Shown here: in pieces, positions 27,262-35,559 of the stretch
Layout of the letters: each line of letters starts with the position of its first letter
Numbering within the stretch: position 1 is the stretch's first letter
From: an uncultured Myxococcales bacterium
GTDB taxonomy: Bacteria > Myxococcota_A > UBA9042 > DTJE01
Direction of reading: 5' to 3'
DNA: 64,000 bases
Assembly: GCA_903936705.1 (NCBI GenBank)
Contig: CAIZWN010000079.1
Coordinates: forward strand, 1 to 64,000
Made by a program: the position numbers and the translations under genes
Notes under the pieces: generated by a model
Told to the model about the DNA's origin: nothing
Databases searched by the model: none
What the model saw: the letters and a program-made list of their open reading frames with translations, nothing else

Positions 27262-28136
27262 CGGGACCAGTGACCCGCATTGCTCTGTCGTCAATCCTTG
27301 TAGCGGCGGCATTGGCCTACATCGGGATGGCCGCAGTGCAGCGTGCGAACGTACCGGACGAGGCATCGTGGGAGCAGGCTGCAAGCACTGTCCGCGCCGG
27401 ATGGAAGGAAGGCGATCTCGTTGTCTTCTGGCCGGCATGGGCTCATGCTGGGGCTGCCGGTTTTCAGGGTCTTGCCGTCGACATTGCGGAACTGCCCGAC
27501 TGGTACGAAGCTGCCAAGCATCCCCGCGTGTGGGTAGTGGCCTCCCCGTCAGGAAAAGAGCCCGAATTGCCAGGCGGTTGGCATGCCGTTTCGAGAACCG
27601 AGGCCGGCCGTATCACGGTTCACATGTGGACACCGGGCGAACTGGTTCTGGCATGGGACGGGCTGCAGTCACTGAAGGATGCGAAGGTTTCCCGCGGTGA
27701 CGGAGAGAAGCGACAGGGGTGCTCGACCTGGCAGGATGGAAAGTGGCATTGCGGGGCCCAGCACCCATGGCAGAACGTCGGCCGCATCAGCCGCGACATC
27801 GCCGGCCGCGTACGAGACGTCATATGGGCTCATGCACGCGACAACAGCGAGCCGTTGGAAATCCGCTGGGCCGGGGTTTCGGCGGGCAGGACCCTCACCG
27901 TCAACGTAGGTCTCACTCAGCGGGCCATAGAACAAGTCACAGGCTCGCCGGTAGAGTTCGAGGTTCGTGTGGGTGATCGCGTCGAGATCAGCCGGTCAAT
28001 CGACATAAACGAGGCCGGTTGGTTCCGATATGACATTGATGTTTCCAACCTTGGCCCGGTGGACGTGACCGTCAGAATAGTTGCTAAAAAGAACCAGGAT
28101 CGCCAACTCTGCTTCACCGCGGATATGTGGCGTTGA
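27258..28136 (+). CDS. Membrane-anchored protein of unknown function
   Basis: A 292-residue protein translationally coupled (ATGA overlap) to the GT39-type enzyme. It has one N-terminal hydrophobic helix (IALSSILVAAALAYIGMAAV) and a soluble remainder that begins DEASWEQAASTVRAGWKEGDLVVFWPAWAHAG. This N-terminal stretch resembles the substrate-side domain often fused to GT-C enzymes (for example in dolichol-P-mannose mannosyltransferase-like proteins). No catalytic motif is seen. It probably works with the glycosyltransferase. Confidence 0.6.
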   Translation: MTGPVTRIALSSILVAAALAYIGMAAVQRANVPDEASWEQAASTVRAGWKEGDLVVFWPAWAHAGAAGFQGLAVDIAELPDWYEAAKHPRVWVVASPSGKEPELPGGWHAVSRTEAGRITVHMWTPGELVLAWDGLQSLKDAKVSRGDGEKRQGCSTWQDGKWHCGAQHPWQNVGRISRDIAGRVRDVIWAHARDNSEPLEIRWAGVSAGRTLTVNVGLTQRAIEQVTGSPVEFEVRVGDRVEISRSIDINEAGWFRYDIDVSNLGPVDVTVRIVAKKNQDRQLCFTADMWR

Positions 28137-28228
28137 ACGGAATTGGCCCTTCGGAAGCCTTCTCGCGGACATCAACTCCTTCCGTAAACTGCATTTCGGT
28201 TACAATCGATCAGTCGGAGGTCCGTCCA

Positions 28229-29092
28229 ATGCATGACCGGGCGCTTATCCGTACCCTGCTGGCCTTCATGTTGGCCACCGCCGCATTGGCGACAGGGGGC
28301 GACGCAGCCGCAAAATCCTTCCAGCCTGACCTGCGGGCATTTGCGACCAGATGCCCTCCGGGCAACGGTGGCTGCGAAACCGACTTGAGCGGGTTCGACG
28401 ACTTTGCGGGCCAATTGGCAGCGTCCCTGATGTCGCGTTTTCCCGGTCCGATTGCCACGATCGGATCCCACGGTTTCGAGGTGTCGTACACCATCGGAAT
28501 GACCGAACTCGACCGCGGCTCCGGCGGCTTTCATTCGGACGCATCCACCGGCAGGCCTGCGGTATTCTCGAACACTGGCGGTGTGCTGACAGTCGGCCAG
28601 TTGCAGGTTCGCAAGGGTCTTCCCTACAGTTTCCAGGTCGGCGGAACAGTGACACAGGTGTTCGGCAGCAGCATGTGGGACACCGGACTTCAACTTGCCT
28701 GGACGCCTCTGGAAGGCATCCGCAATGCCCCGGATCTGGGACTGCACCTGCAGGGCGGAATTCTGCTGGGCGCCGGCGATTTGATTCTCGTGCATGCCGG
28801 GGCAGCGCTGATCCTGTCAAAGGCACTTTCCGTGGCCGGGCTGTTCACGCTGGCCCCTTTCGGCGGCTACCAGTTCATGTACGTCTCGGCCAGCACCCAC
28901 CTGACCGACGCCTATGGGCCTGACCAGACCAAACCCAACCTGTTTGCGATCGACCCCAGAAACATGTTCCTGCACAGGCTGGTTTTCGGCCTTGAAGCCG
29001 TGGCATCGTGGGTCGTAATCGGAGCCGAGATGACGGTCCAGGTGCCAAATGCCAATCGCACCTACGCCCTTCGCCTGGGTGCAAAATTCTGA
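28229..29092 (+). CDS. Exported protein, probable outer-membrane barrel
   Basis: A 287-residue protein. GGAGG at 28216-28220 precedes ATG 28229 by eight bases, and the ATG begins a signal peptide (LIRTLLAFMLATAALATGGDAAAKS). The mature part has alternating hydrophobic strands with Gly/aromatic character (SYTIGMTELDRGSGG, LPYSFQVGGTVTQVFGSS, LGLHLQGGILLG) and ends YALRLGAKF, an aromatic C-terminal strand typical of barrels. A possible -10 (TACAAT, 28201-28206) lies 22 bases upstream. It converges with the FHA/VWA-like gene. Confidence 0.62.
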   Translation: MHDRALIRTLLAFMLATAALATGGDAAAKSFQPDLRAFATRCPPGNGGCETDLSGFDDFAGQLAASLMSRFPGPIATIGSHGFEVSYTIGMTELDRGSGGFHSDASTGRPAVFSNTGGVLTVGQLQVRKGLPYSFQVGGTVTQVFGSSMWDTGLQLAWTPLEGIRNAPDLGLHLQGGILLGAGDLILVHAGAALILSKALSVAGLFTLAPFGGYQFMYVSASTHLTDAYGPDQTKPNLFAIDPRNMFLHRLVFGLEAVASWVVIGAEMTVQVPNANRTYALRLGAKF

Positions 29093-29123
29093 TGTGATTG
29101 AGACAATCGGGCCAGGCAGGCCC

Positions 29124-30557
29124 CTACAGCCGGAACTGCATCTCGGATGATCCCAGACGAATCGAGTCGCCGTCCTTCAGGAATGCCTTCAAGACACGCT
29201 GACCATTGAGGAACACTCCGTTGACCGACTGGAGATCCTCGACCTGGAACGAACGATCCTTGATCGTGATCGAGCAATGGCGTTTGCCGACGGATCCATC
29301 GGACAGCGAGACATGGTTGTCCGGCGACCTGCCCATGTAGGTGACCTCTCCTACCAGATGGAATGTCTGCCCGGCGCAAGGCCCTTCGCGAACCAGCAAA
29401 TGGCCACGCGACGGGCCCTCGTTTGCCTGCGCCGCCCTTCGCGCCGCCTCTTCGTCGCGGCTTCTGCGCCTGGACGCCATCAGCAGCATCACCAGGCGAA
29501 TGACAACGACGACCAGGACAATACCGACAAGGGAACCCACCACCAGGATCACGACGCCTACCCACGAGCGCTTCGGTTCAAGGCGACCGACGGACGCCGG
29601 GTCGGACCGCTGAACCGACTTGCCAGCCCCTGCAACCAGCACCAGTTCAGCGTTCTTGCTGCGAACCGGGTCGTCCAGAACGTATGTCACTGCGTACACG
29701 CCACTGCCGGAAACCCATGGTCCCAGCTTCGCCAGTTCGGACGGAAGGTTCTGCCGCACCGGCACCGTTGACGAAACGCCGCCCTGGCCAAGGGCAGTCA
29801 GGTTTCCAAGGTCCCCGCCGTCCTCAAGACCAACGACGTACAATTCAAGCCAACGGTTCTCGGAATCACCCAGCAACCCCTTCCACCACGTTGGACTTAC
29901 CGCCTCGGAACTGTTCCCGTCGGCAACCAGAACCACCACGAAACGCTGGGCATCGGCCTTTTTCGCAATCCACTGCTTGACTGCCTGAGCCAGAAGAGTC
30001 TGCAAACGCGGCGTCCCACCGCCAGTCGAGCATCGTCCGGTAACCGCCTGGACGTCTGTAGGCACCGTAACCGTCCCGGCCTTCTTTACCCCGTCGGACA
30101 GTCGCACCGGATCTGCCTTGGCGCCGTCATAGCAACCAATCGCCAGAAAATCCTTGTCGTCCACTTGGGTCTTCAGTGTCTGGAGCCCCTCCAGGACATA
30201 TCTCAAGGGCGTACTGGCACGGTCCTTCGCCACGTCAGGTTCATCGGAACCGGAAAATGTCGGCGTGGCCGGTACAAGGAACAGGATCGACGTCACAATT
30301 TCCTTTGCCCTGTAGCCCTCTGCTGCTGCCGAGACCTTCAGGGCAGCCTCGCCGTACTGCAAACCCCAATCGCCGCGTGCCAGCCCTTCCAGCGGCCCGC
30401 CCTCGTCCCGCGCATCCACAACAAACGACAAGATTCCCTTCTCGGGATAGGACGAAGTGTCGTAGGACCGCACCACAAGCCTGGCCAACGCCGGAGAACC
30501 AACGCAGGCAACGGCCAGTACTATCAACGACGCCTGCGCAGCGCGAAAAACTTTCAT
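29124..30557 (-). CDS. Exported VWA-like protein with transmembrane helix and C-terminal FHA domain
   Basis: A 477-residue protein. A signal peptide (AAQASLIVLAVACVGSPALA) and a periplasmic region containing a von Willebrand A-like fold (IVTSILFLVPATPTFSG, GGGTPRLQTLLAQAVKQWI, RFVVVLVADGNSSE) precede a transmembrane helix (SWVGVVILVVGSLVGIVLVVVVIRLVMLLMA) and a basic stop-transfer sequence. The C-terminal cytoplasmic FHA domain has GRSPDNHVSLSD, SVGKRHCSITI and DLQSVNGVFLNGQRV, the phosphothreonine-binding core. A bitopic arrangement of this sort suggests transmembrane signal relay with a Ser/Thr kinase; none is in the window. Confidence 0.75.
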   Translation of the reverse strand: MKVFRAAQASLIVLAVACVGSPALARLVVRSYDTSSYPEKGILSFVVDARDEGGPLEGLARGDWGLQYGEAALKVSAAAEGYRAKEIVTSILFLVPATPTFSGSDEPDVAKDRASTPLRYVLEGLQTLKTQVDDKDFLAIGCYDGAKADPVRLSDGVKKAGTVTVPTDVQAVTGRCSTGGGTPRLQTLLAQAVKQWIAKKADAQRFVVVLVADGNSSEAVSPTWWKGLLGDSENRWLELYVVGLEDGGDLGNLTALGQGGVSSTVPVRQNLPSELAKLGPWVSGSGVYAVTYVLDDPVRSKNAELVLVAGAGKSVQRSDPASVGRLEPKRSWVGVVILVVGSLVGIVLVVVVIRLVMLLMASRRRSRDEEAARRAAQANEGPSRGHLLVREGPCAGQTFHLVGEVTYMGRSPDNHVSLSDGSVGKRHCSITIKDRSFQVEDLQSVNGVFLNGQRVLKAFLKDGDSIRLGSSEMQFRL

Positions 30558-30623
30558 GAATCCTCCCCGATGCTAAAGGCCTTCAGGCCCTAACGTAGGC
30601 CAGAGGTGGTGATTCAATCGAAA

Positions 30624-30638
30624 ACCGCATCAAGCGGG
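30624..30638 (-). terminator. Weak hairpin terminator downstream of the FHA gene
   Basis: On the minus strand a CCGC/GCGG stem with a five-base loop is followed by TTTTC, about 45 bases after the stop of the FHA gene (30683). The stem is short, so this is a low-confidence call. Confidence 0.3.
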
Positions 30639-30682
30639 TCGATACGCCCGTGTGTAAAGGTTGGCGAATTAATCACAACCTC

Positions 30683-31330
30683 TCAGTCAAGGGCCTTGAA
30701 TCGCAGATCGGTATGACCGATGACAAGACTGTCGTTGTCGACGATCTGCGCCTGATCGACACGCTTGCCGTTGACACGGGAACCATTGGTGCTGCCCGCG
30801 TCACTTAGACGATAGCAGCCCTCGTTGTCGAACACGATTGTGGCGTGATGAGACGACACATAGGGGTCGGTCAGTACGACCTCCATGTCCGCATCAGTGC
30901 CGATGCGGTTGCGACCACCGACCAGGCGAAAATCCCGCCCTTTCTGGACGCCGTTCATCACGACTACCCACCCGACGCAGGGTTTGAAGTTCGTGTCCTC
31001 GAACTGTCCAATGTTGATGGCCTGGGTCTTGGCCTCGGCCGAATCCTCGTCGGCCTCGCTGGCGGCAGGCTCAGTCTGCCCCCCTTTCTTGCCGAACCAC
31101 GGGAATCCCATCTTCTGGCCCTCCGGCTTGCCTTTGGTCTTGCCACCCTTCGAGCTTTTCTTGACGGCGCCCTTGGCCTGGTTCACACCGCCATCAATCG
31201 CCGAGTTGAACTTGGACGCCACGCGACCCTGGAACTTGGCTTTGGCGCCAATAGCCTTCCCCTTGGCACCGATCCCGACGCCTTCAACGCGCGAGCGAAA
31301 CAGACCCTTGAAGAATTCGTCGATGAACAT
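30683..31330 (-). CDS. Cytoplasmic FHA domain protein with basic linker
   Basis: A 215-residue protein. The N-terminal 110 residues are Lys/Gly-rich and disordered (KGKAIGAKAKFQGRV, KKSSKGGKTKGKPEGQK). The C-terminal FHA domain shows RIGTDADMEVVLTDPYVSSHHATI and DAGSTNGSRVNGKRV, the conserved Ser-x-x-His and Asn-Gly motifs that bind phosphothreonine. No signal peptide is present. It ends the metH-headed run, 33 bases after the PFL-family gene. Confidence 0.82.
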   Translation of the reverse strand: MFIDEFFKGLFRSRVEGVGIGAKGKAIGAKAKFQGRVASKFNSAIDGGVNQAKGAVKKSSKGGKTKGKPEGQKMGFPWFGKKGGQTEPAASEADEDSAEAKTQAINIGQFEDTNFKPCVGWVVVMNGVQKGRDFRLVGGRNRIGTDADMEVVLTDPYVSSHHATIVFDNEGCYRLSDAGSTNGSRVNGKRVDQAQIVDNDSLVIGHTDLRFKALD

Positions 31331-31363
31331 CTTGCAAAGATTATCGCGGCTAACATGGGGCTG

Positions 31364-32737
31364 TCAATTCCGAAGGGCAGTAAGCGGCGCCGGGATCCGA
31401 CCGCCGAGACGAATGAACCCGGACGAATCGAAGGGTTTGACCTCCATGACAATCAACTCGCCCAGCAACCCCCCCAGGTCAACAGACTCGCCAGCCTTTG
31501 CGCCGGGCACCGGGATGATGCGGCAGGCCGTGGTCTTGTTGTTCATGACACCGATAGCCATCTCGTCGGCGATGATGGCAGCGATTGTCTCGGAAGGCGT
31601 CTCGCCGGGAATTGCCACCATGTCCAGGCCTACGCTGCAAATGGCCGTCATCGCCTCCAGCTTGTCCAGCGTCAAGGCGCCCACGCGGGTCGCATCGACC
31701 ATGCCGCCGTCCTCGCTGACCGGAATGAACGCGCCAGAAAGACCGCCAACCGACGACGACGCCATCACGCCGCCCTTCTTCACGGCCTCGGTCAGCAGAT
31801 ACAATGCAGCAGTCGTACCGTGCGTTCCAGCCTTCTCCAGACCCATCGCCACAAGAATATCGGCCACGCTGTCACCCTTGGCCGGCGTCGGCGCCAGGGA
31901 CAGGTCGATCACGCCGAATTGCACCGGGGGACCCAGCCTTGCAACAACCTCTCGGCCAATCAGCTCGCCCGCCCTCGTTATCTTGAACGCCATGCGCTTG
32001 ATGGTCTCGGAAAGCGTCGTGTAGTCCATGTGCTGTTCCATGCGCTTCTGACGCTCGATAGCCGCCAGGACTACGCCCGGGCCCGAAACGCCAACGTTCA
32101 GGACGATGCCCGGCTCTCCGACGCCGTGCATGGCTCCGGCGATGAACGGATTGTCCTCGGGGGCATTCGCGAAAACCACCAGACGCGCGCACCCGGCGCC
32201 GTGTTTCGTCTTGCGGCTGGCCTCGGTCATCACGCGGCCCATCAGTGCGACCGCCTCCATGTTGATGCCTGCCCTGGTCGTCGCCAGGTTGACCGAGCAG
32301 CACACCCGTGTGGTTGCGGCCAGAACGTCAGGGATAGATCGCATCAACTGTGCGTCACCCGGAGTCGCTCCCTTGTGCACCAACGCCGAATACCCGGCGA
32401 TATAATCGATTCCGATCTCCAGCGCGGCACGCTCGAGGGCGAGGGCCGCGGCAAGGTAGGATTCCGGCGGGGCGCCTTCGAGGACCAGGGACATGGGCGT
32501 CACAGACACGCGCTTGTTGACGATCGGGATGCCGTACATCTCCTCGACCTCGTCGGCGGCGGCGCGCAAACGACCAGCACATTCCACGACATGCTTGTAG
32601 ATGTAGTCGGCCACGACCTCCGGGGTCTTCCCCGGACACCCCAGCATGTTGATGCCCATGGTGGTCGTTCGGATGTCGAGGTGTTCGGCCTCAACCATCC
32701 TCAGCGTCTCTCTGATCTCCTCGGGACCGTAAAGCAC
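31364..32737 (-). CDS. PFL family protein (DUF711/UPF0210)
   Basis: A 457-residue cytoplasmic protein of the PFL/DUF711 family, of unproven biochemical function and related to glycyl-radical folds. The GTG at 32737 has GAGGAGG five bases upstream and gives the family N-terminus (LYGPEEIRETLRMVEAEHLDIRTTTMGI). Conserved stretches include GIDYIAGYSALVHKG, CCSVNLATTRAGINMEAV, and GLDMVAIPGETPSETI near the end. It is typically found next to an ACT domain UPF0237 protein, and that is true here (94-base gap). Confidence 0.87.
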   Translation of the reverse strand: MLYGPEEIRETLRMVEAEHLDIRTTTMGINMLGCPGKTPEVVADYIYKHVVECAGRLRAAADEVEEMYGIPIVNKRVSVTPMSLVLEGAPPESYLAAALALERAALEIGIDYIAGYSALVHKGATPGDAQLMRSIPDVLAATTRVCCSVNLATTRAGINMEAVALMGRVMTEASRKTKHGAGCARLVVFANAPEDNPFIAGAMHGVGEPGIVLNVGVSGPGVVLAAIERQKRMEQHMDYTTLSETIKRMAFKITRAGELIGREVVARLGPPVQFGVIDLSLAPTPAKGDSVADILVAMGLEKAGTHGTTAALYLLTEAVKKGGVMASSSVGGLSGAFIPVSEDGGMVDATRVGALTLDKLEAMTAICSVGLDMVAIPGETPSETIAAIIADEMAIGVMNNKTTACRIIPVPGAKAGESVDLGGLLGELIVMEVKPFDSSGFIRLGGRIPAPLTALRN

Positions 32738-32831
32738 GAATGCCTCCTCGGGACACCGGATGCGTTTGTTCTGCCGCCGGATTCCAGGATTTTTGGTGGC
32801 CTCCTCCGTCAGGGGGCGACCAACACTTCGA

Positions 32832-33464
32832 TCATGGCCGGTGCATGGCCCGAAGAATCGCCTCGTGGATGCACACGACCTCGGCTCCAACCGCCTTGCC
32901 AGCGGCCTCCAGCCTCTCCTTGAAGCCTTTGAAGCTGAGTTCCCCCTTCATCGTGTCCAGATTCACCACGAAGATCATGCTGAAGAAATCGCTGACAATC
33001 GTCTGGCTGAGATCCTGGATATCCGCCCCGCATTCGCCGATCGCAATGGTCAATGCCGACGCGATGCCTGGTCGATTGCGACCGGTTGCGACGACAACCG
33101 CGCGCTGGGGTTCACCCGCCTGCGCCATGGCCAAGCGTGAAGCGACATCGGGGACTGCCAGCGGCGAGTGCTCGGAAATGCCCTTCGTAGTCTTGCCGGA
33201 CATGCCGGACATCATCCGGACCACCTCGTCAGTCACTACGCGACGCAAGGCATCGTCAGATTCGGCACCCTTGCTGCCAGTCAACGGATCGCGCGGAAGA
33301 TCTTCGGATGATGGCACTGAGCCACCGGCGTAGACCAGGCGGATTCCCTTGCGCGAGGCATGTTCGCGGGCAAGGGGAGTCACGATCATGCCGCGCACGA
33401 CCTGAACCACACCGTTCTTGGCCAGGGACTCGATGTCGGCCTCGGTGATGATCTTGCTGCTCAC
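32832..33464 (-). CDS. ACT domain (UPF0237-like) protein with EutQ-like N-terminus
   Basis: A 210-residue protein. The C-terminal ~90 residues are an ACT domain (RAVVVATGRNRPGIASALTIAIGECGADIQDLSQTI, FFSMIFVVNLD), a small-molecule-sensing fold that accompanies PFL proteins. The N-terminal ~45 residues (TEADIESLAKNGVVQVVRG, MIVTPLAREHASRKGIRL) resemble the helical segment of EutQ and other microcompartment-associated proteins; this is a by-eye match. A linker of about 70 residues lies between. GTG 33464 with GAGG seven bases upstream. It lies between the BMC-P vertex protein and the PFL protein. Confidence 0.75.
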   Translation of the reverse strand: MSSKIITEADIESLAKNGVVQVVRGMIVTPLAREHASRKGIRLVYAGGSVPSSEDLPRDPLTGSKGAESDDALRRVVTDEVVRMMSGMSGKTTKGISEHSPLAVPDVASRLAMAQAGEPQRAVVVATGRNRPGIASALTIAIGECGADIQDLSQTIVSDFFSMIFVVNLDTMKGELSFKGFKERLEAAGKAVGAEVVCIHEAILRAMHRP

Positions 33465-33478
33465 GTGGAACCTCGCGT

Positions 33479-33829
33479 TCAGGGCGTGGTAACCGGCGAT
33501 ACCACCTGGAACCTGTCCACAATGGCAACGACGGCCGCATCAATCGGGAAGTGGGGGGCCTCTCCAGGCAGAAGCCCAGGTTCGATCCCAACGCGAGCCG
33601 CATGGCCGTATGCAACAACCACATCCTCGCCAGGTCCGGCACCCAGGATGTCGGCCACCACAACCCCGTCGTTCAAACCCTTAGGCGGGACGCCATCATC
33701 GGCAGTACGCCCATCCGAACGAACAAGGTCGTCAAGATGATAGGGCCGCACAAGCAGCAGCCTCAACCCCTTCAGGCCGTCCCACTTGACGGATGACCAC
33801 ACTGTACCGACGACGCGGGCAAGAAACAT
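33479..33829 (-). CDS. BMC-P vertex protein (EutN/CcmL family), isolated
   Basis: A 116-residue protein of the pentameric bacterial microcompartment vertex family. Features are MFLARVVGTVWSSVKWDGLKG at the N-terminus, LLLVRPYHLDD, the conserved VVADILGAGPGEDVVVAYG and the terminal IDAAVVAIVDRF, matching the EutN/CcmL strand order. ATG 33829 follows GGAGG by eight bases. No shell hexamer (BMC-H or BMC-T) or encapsulated enzyme of a classical BMC is in the window. Pentamers alone cannot build a shell, so the rest of the compartment must be elsewhere, or the protein has been repurposed. Confidence 0.82.
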   Translation of the reverse strand: MFLARVVGTVWSSVKWDGLKGLRLLLVRPYHLDDLVRSDGRTADDGVPPKGLNDGVVVADILGAGPGEDVVVAYGHAARVGIEPGLLPGEAPHFPIDAAVVAIVDRFQVVSPVTTP

Positions 33830-33892
33830 CGCGAAGCCTCCAGGGGTGCTTCCGGCAACCCGGCGCGAGGTTCCCATGACGAACTCGCAGTG

Positions 33893-35497
33893 TCAATTCT
33901 TGAAAATGCGGAGAATCCTGTCGATCAGGGAAGTTCTGGTCTTCTGGAAGGTGACCGTGGGCAACGGCGCCCTGGTACGCAGCAAGTCTTTCACTGCACG
34001 TGCCTCGACATGTTCCGGGTCCATCAAGAGGACACGGCGGACGAATTCGCGCGACTCGTCAATGCGCCCCTCAAGTCGGCAAATGCTTGCCATGCAGACC
34101 AGCCCTTCCAGCAGATCGGGTTCGACCCTCAACGCAGCTTCGACAAGGTCGCGCGCCCTTGGCACGTTGTCCCCCGTGGGCGGCATCGCAAGAATGGCGG
34201 TGGCCTGGAAGACCTTGTAGTCCGGCTCCAGCGGGTCCTGCCGCACAGCCGCCTCGAACTGGGCCAGTGCGTCACCCGGCTTGCGCGATTGCAACAGATC
34301 GAGGCCGACTCTCGACAACGCGCGAGCCTCGCAAATCTCGACAATCCGGCTGTCCAGCGAGGGCGTCGAGATGCCTATTTGCCGATTGTATTGGGTTCGC
34401 CGCTCCCGGTCGGTCAAGACGTCCCGAATTGACTCGAGATGACACTGTATCTTGTCCACCAGATCCAGCGCCTCAACCGGAACGACCCCTTCGTATCTCC
34501 CTCGGGCGAAATGGATTCGGGCCTTCATCCACGCTGCGACAATGGCCGACTCGCGCGCGTCCACCGGAACACCCAGAACCTCGAAATGGTTGCGGGACTG
34601 CATCTCAAGCCAGGTCGTCCGCAGTTCCTTCTCGAAAGGACTGGAAACGCCAGCCAACTGGATCGAGTTCTGCAACCCTGTCGGCCTGGGCCGCCGCGGC
34701 AATTCGGGCGCCGCATTCGGAACGACAGGGGGCGCCGGTGGAGGGTCGTGCAATCTGCCAACCATCGGCTCGTCGGCGTGGATTGGGGCCTGACGCACCG
34801 GTGGACTCGACACGGATTCAGCGGGCCCGACGTGCAGAAGACCAGCCACTATCAGGGCGAAAAGAACCCTCAGCGTGTCGTCCTCGGCAAGCATCTCGCT
34901 GGTTATGTCGTTTGGACGGTTCTGCCGAAGCAGTGGCAGGATCTTCAGCTCGCCAAAGTGGCTCCTGGCATGGGAAAGCGAGAATTCGAATCCCGGAGTA
35001 ACCTGCATGCGCCCTGATGCGCAAACCCTTTCGATCACCGGGAACATGGCCGAACGGTCCCATTCCCGGGTCACGGCGCGCAGCAACTCCGGAAATGGGT
35101 CAACCGGATTATCGGACACGACGCCGACCAGGACGTCGGCCGGAACGAATGCCCAGGTGGAGGCCGGCAACGCAAGCACCCTGGACAAGACGCTTCTGAC
35201 ATATGAGCCGTGCAGCTTGGAGGCATCCTCTGGCCGGATGATTCCAGCTTCAATCAGGCGCCGGGTCGATGAAAGACGTTCGGCAGCAACCGGATCAGGC
35301 ACCATGCGGGCACGCACCAGGTACGCGCCAAAACCAAGAACAGCGACATCTGATTCGGCCTGGTACAGGCGCCCCTTCCGCAGCCCGAACGTCACGGGAC
35401 CGTCGGAGGTTACAACGTCCAGACATCCCGAAATGGCCTTGGCCTCAAGGCCCTTCATCAGCCGGTACAATCCCCAGGCCGGGATGGGAGTACCCAC
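33893..35497 (-). CDS. DUF4388 / J-like / TPR protein
   Basis: A 534-residue cytoplasmic protein. The N-terminal ~120 residues resemble DUF4388 (KAISGCLDVVTSDGPVTFGLRKGRLYQAES). The centre carries a Pro-rich linker, then a J-domain-like segment (NHFEVLGVPVDARESAIVAAWMKARIHF) that lacks the HPD tripeptide needed to stimulate DnaK. The C-terminal third is TPR-like (GDALAQFEAAVRQDPLEPDYKVFQA, ARDLVEAALRVEPDLLEGLVCM). GTG 35497 has GGAGG five bases upstream. It follows metH closely (62 bases) and precedes the BMC-P gene. DUF4388 proteins are frequent in myxobacteria and often sit in signalling loci; function unknown. Confidence 0.72.
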   Translation of the reverse strand: MGTPIPAWGLYRLMKGLEAKAISGCLDVVTSDGPVTFGLRKGRLYQAESDVAVLGFGAYLVRARMVPDPVAAERLSSTRRLIEAGIIRPEDASKLHGSYVRSVLSRVLALPASTWAFVPADVLVGVVSDNPVDPFPELLRAVTREWDRSAMFPVIERVCASGRMQVTPGFEFSLSHARSHFGELKILPLLRQNRPNDITSEMLAEDDTLRVLFALIVAGLLHVGPAESVSSPPVRQAPIHADEPMVGRLHDPPPAPPVVPNAAPELPRRPRPTGLQNSIQLAGVSSPFEKELRTTWLEMQSRNHFEVLGVPVDARESAIVAAWMKARIHFARGRYEGVVPVEALDLVDKIQCHLESIRDVLTDRERRTQYNRQIGISTPSLDSRIVEICEARALSRVGLDLLQSRKPGDALAQFEAAVRQDPLEPDYKVFQATAILAMPPTGDNVPRARDLVEAALRVEPDLLEGLVCMASICRLEGRIDESREFVRRVLLMDPEHVEARAVKDLLRTRAPLPTVTFQKTRTSLIDRILRIFKN

Positions 35498-35559
35498 GAC
35501 ATCCTCCGATCAACCGCGTCCAAGCAGTCTATCAAAGGGGGGGCTGCGACAGCAACGTC

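Noticed and set aside
30845-32923. A 692-residue open frame on the plus strand over the FHA and PFL genes
   Set aside because: The minus-strand genes carry recognisable domains; the plus frame has none and is Arg/His-rich.
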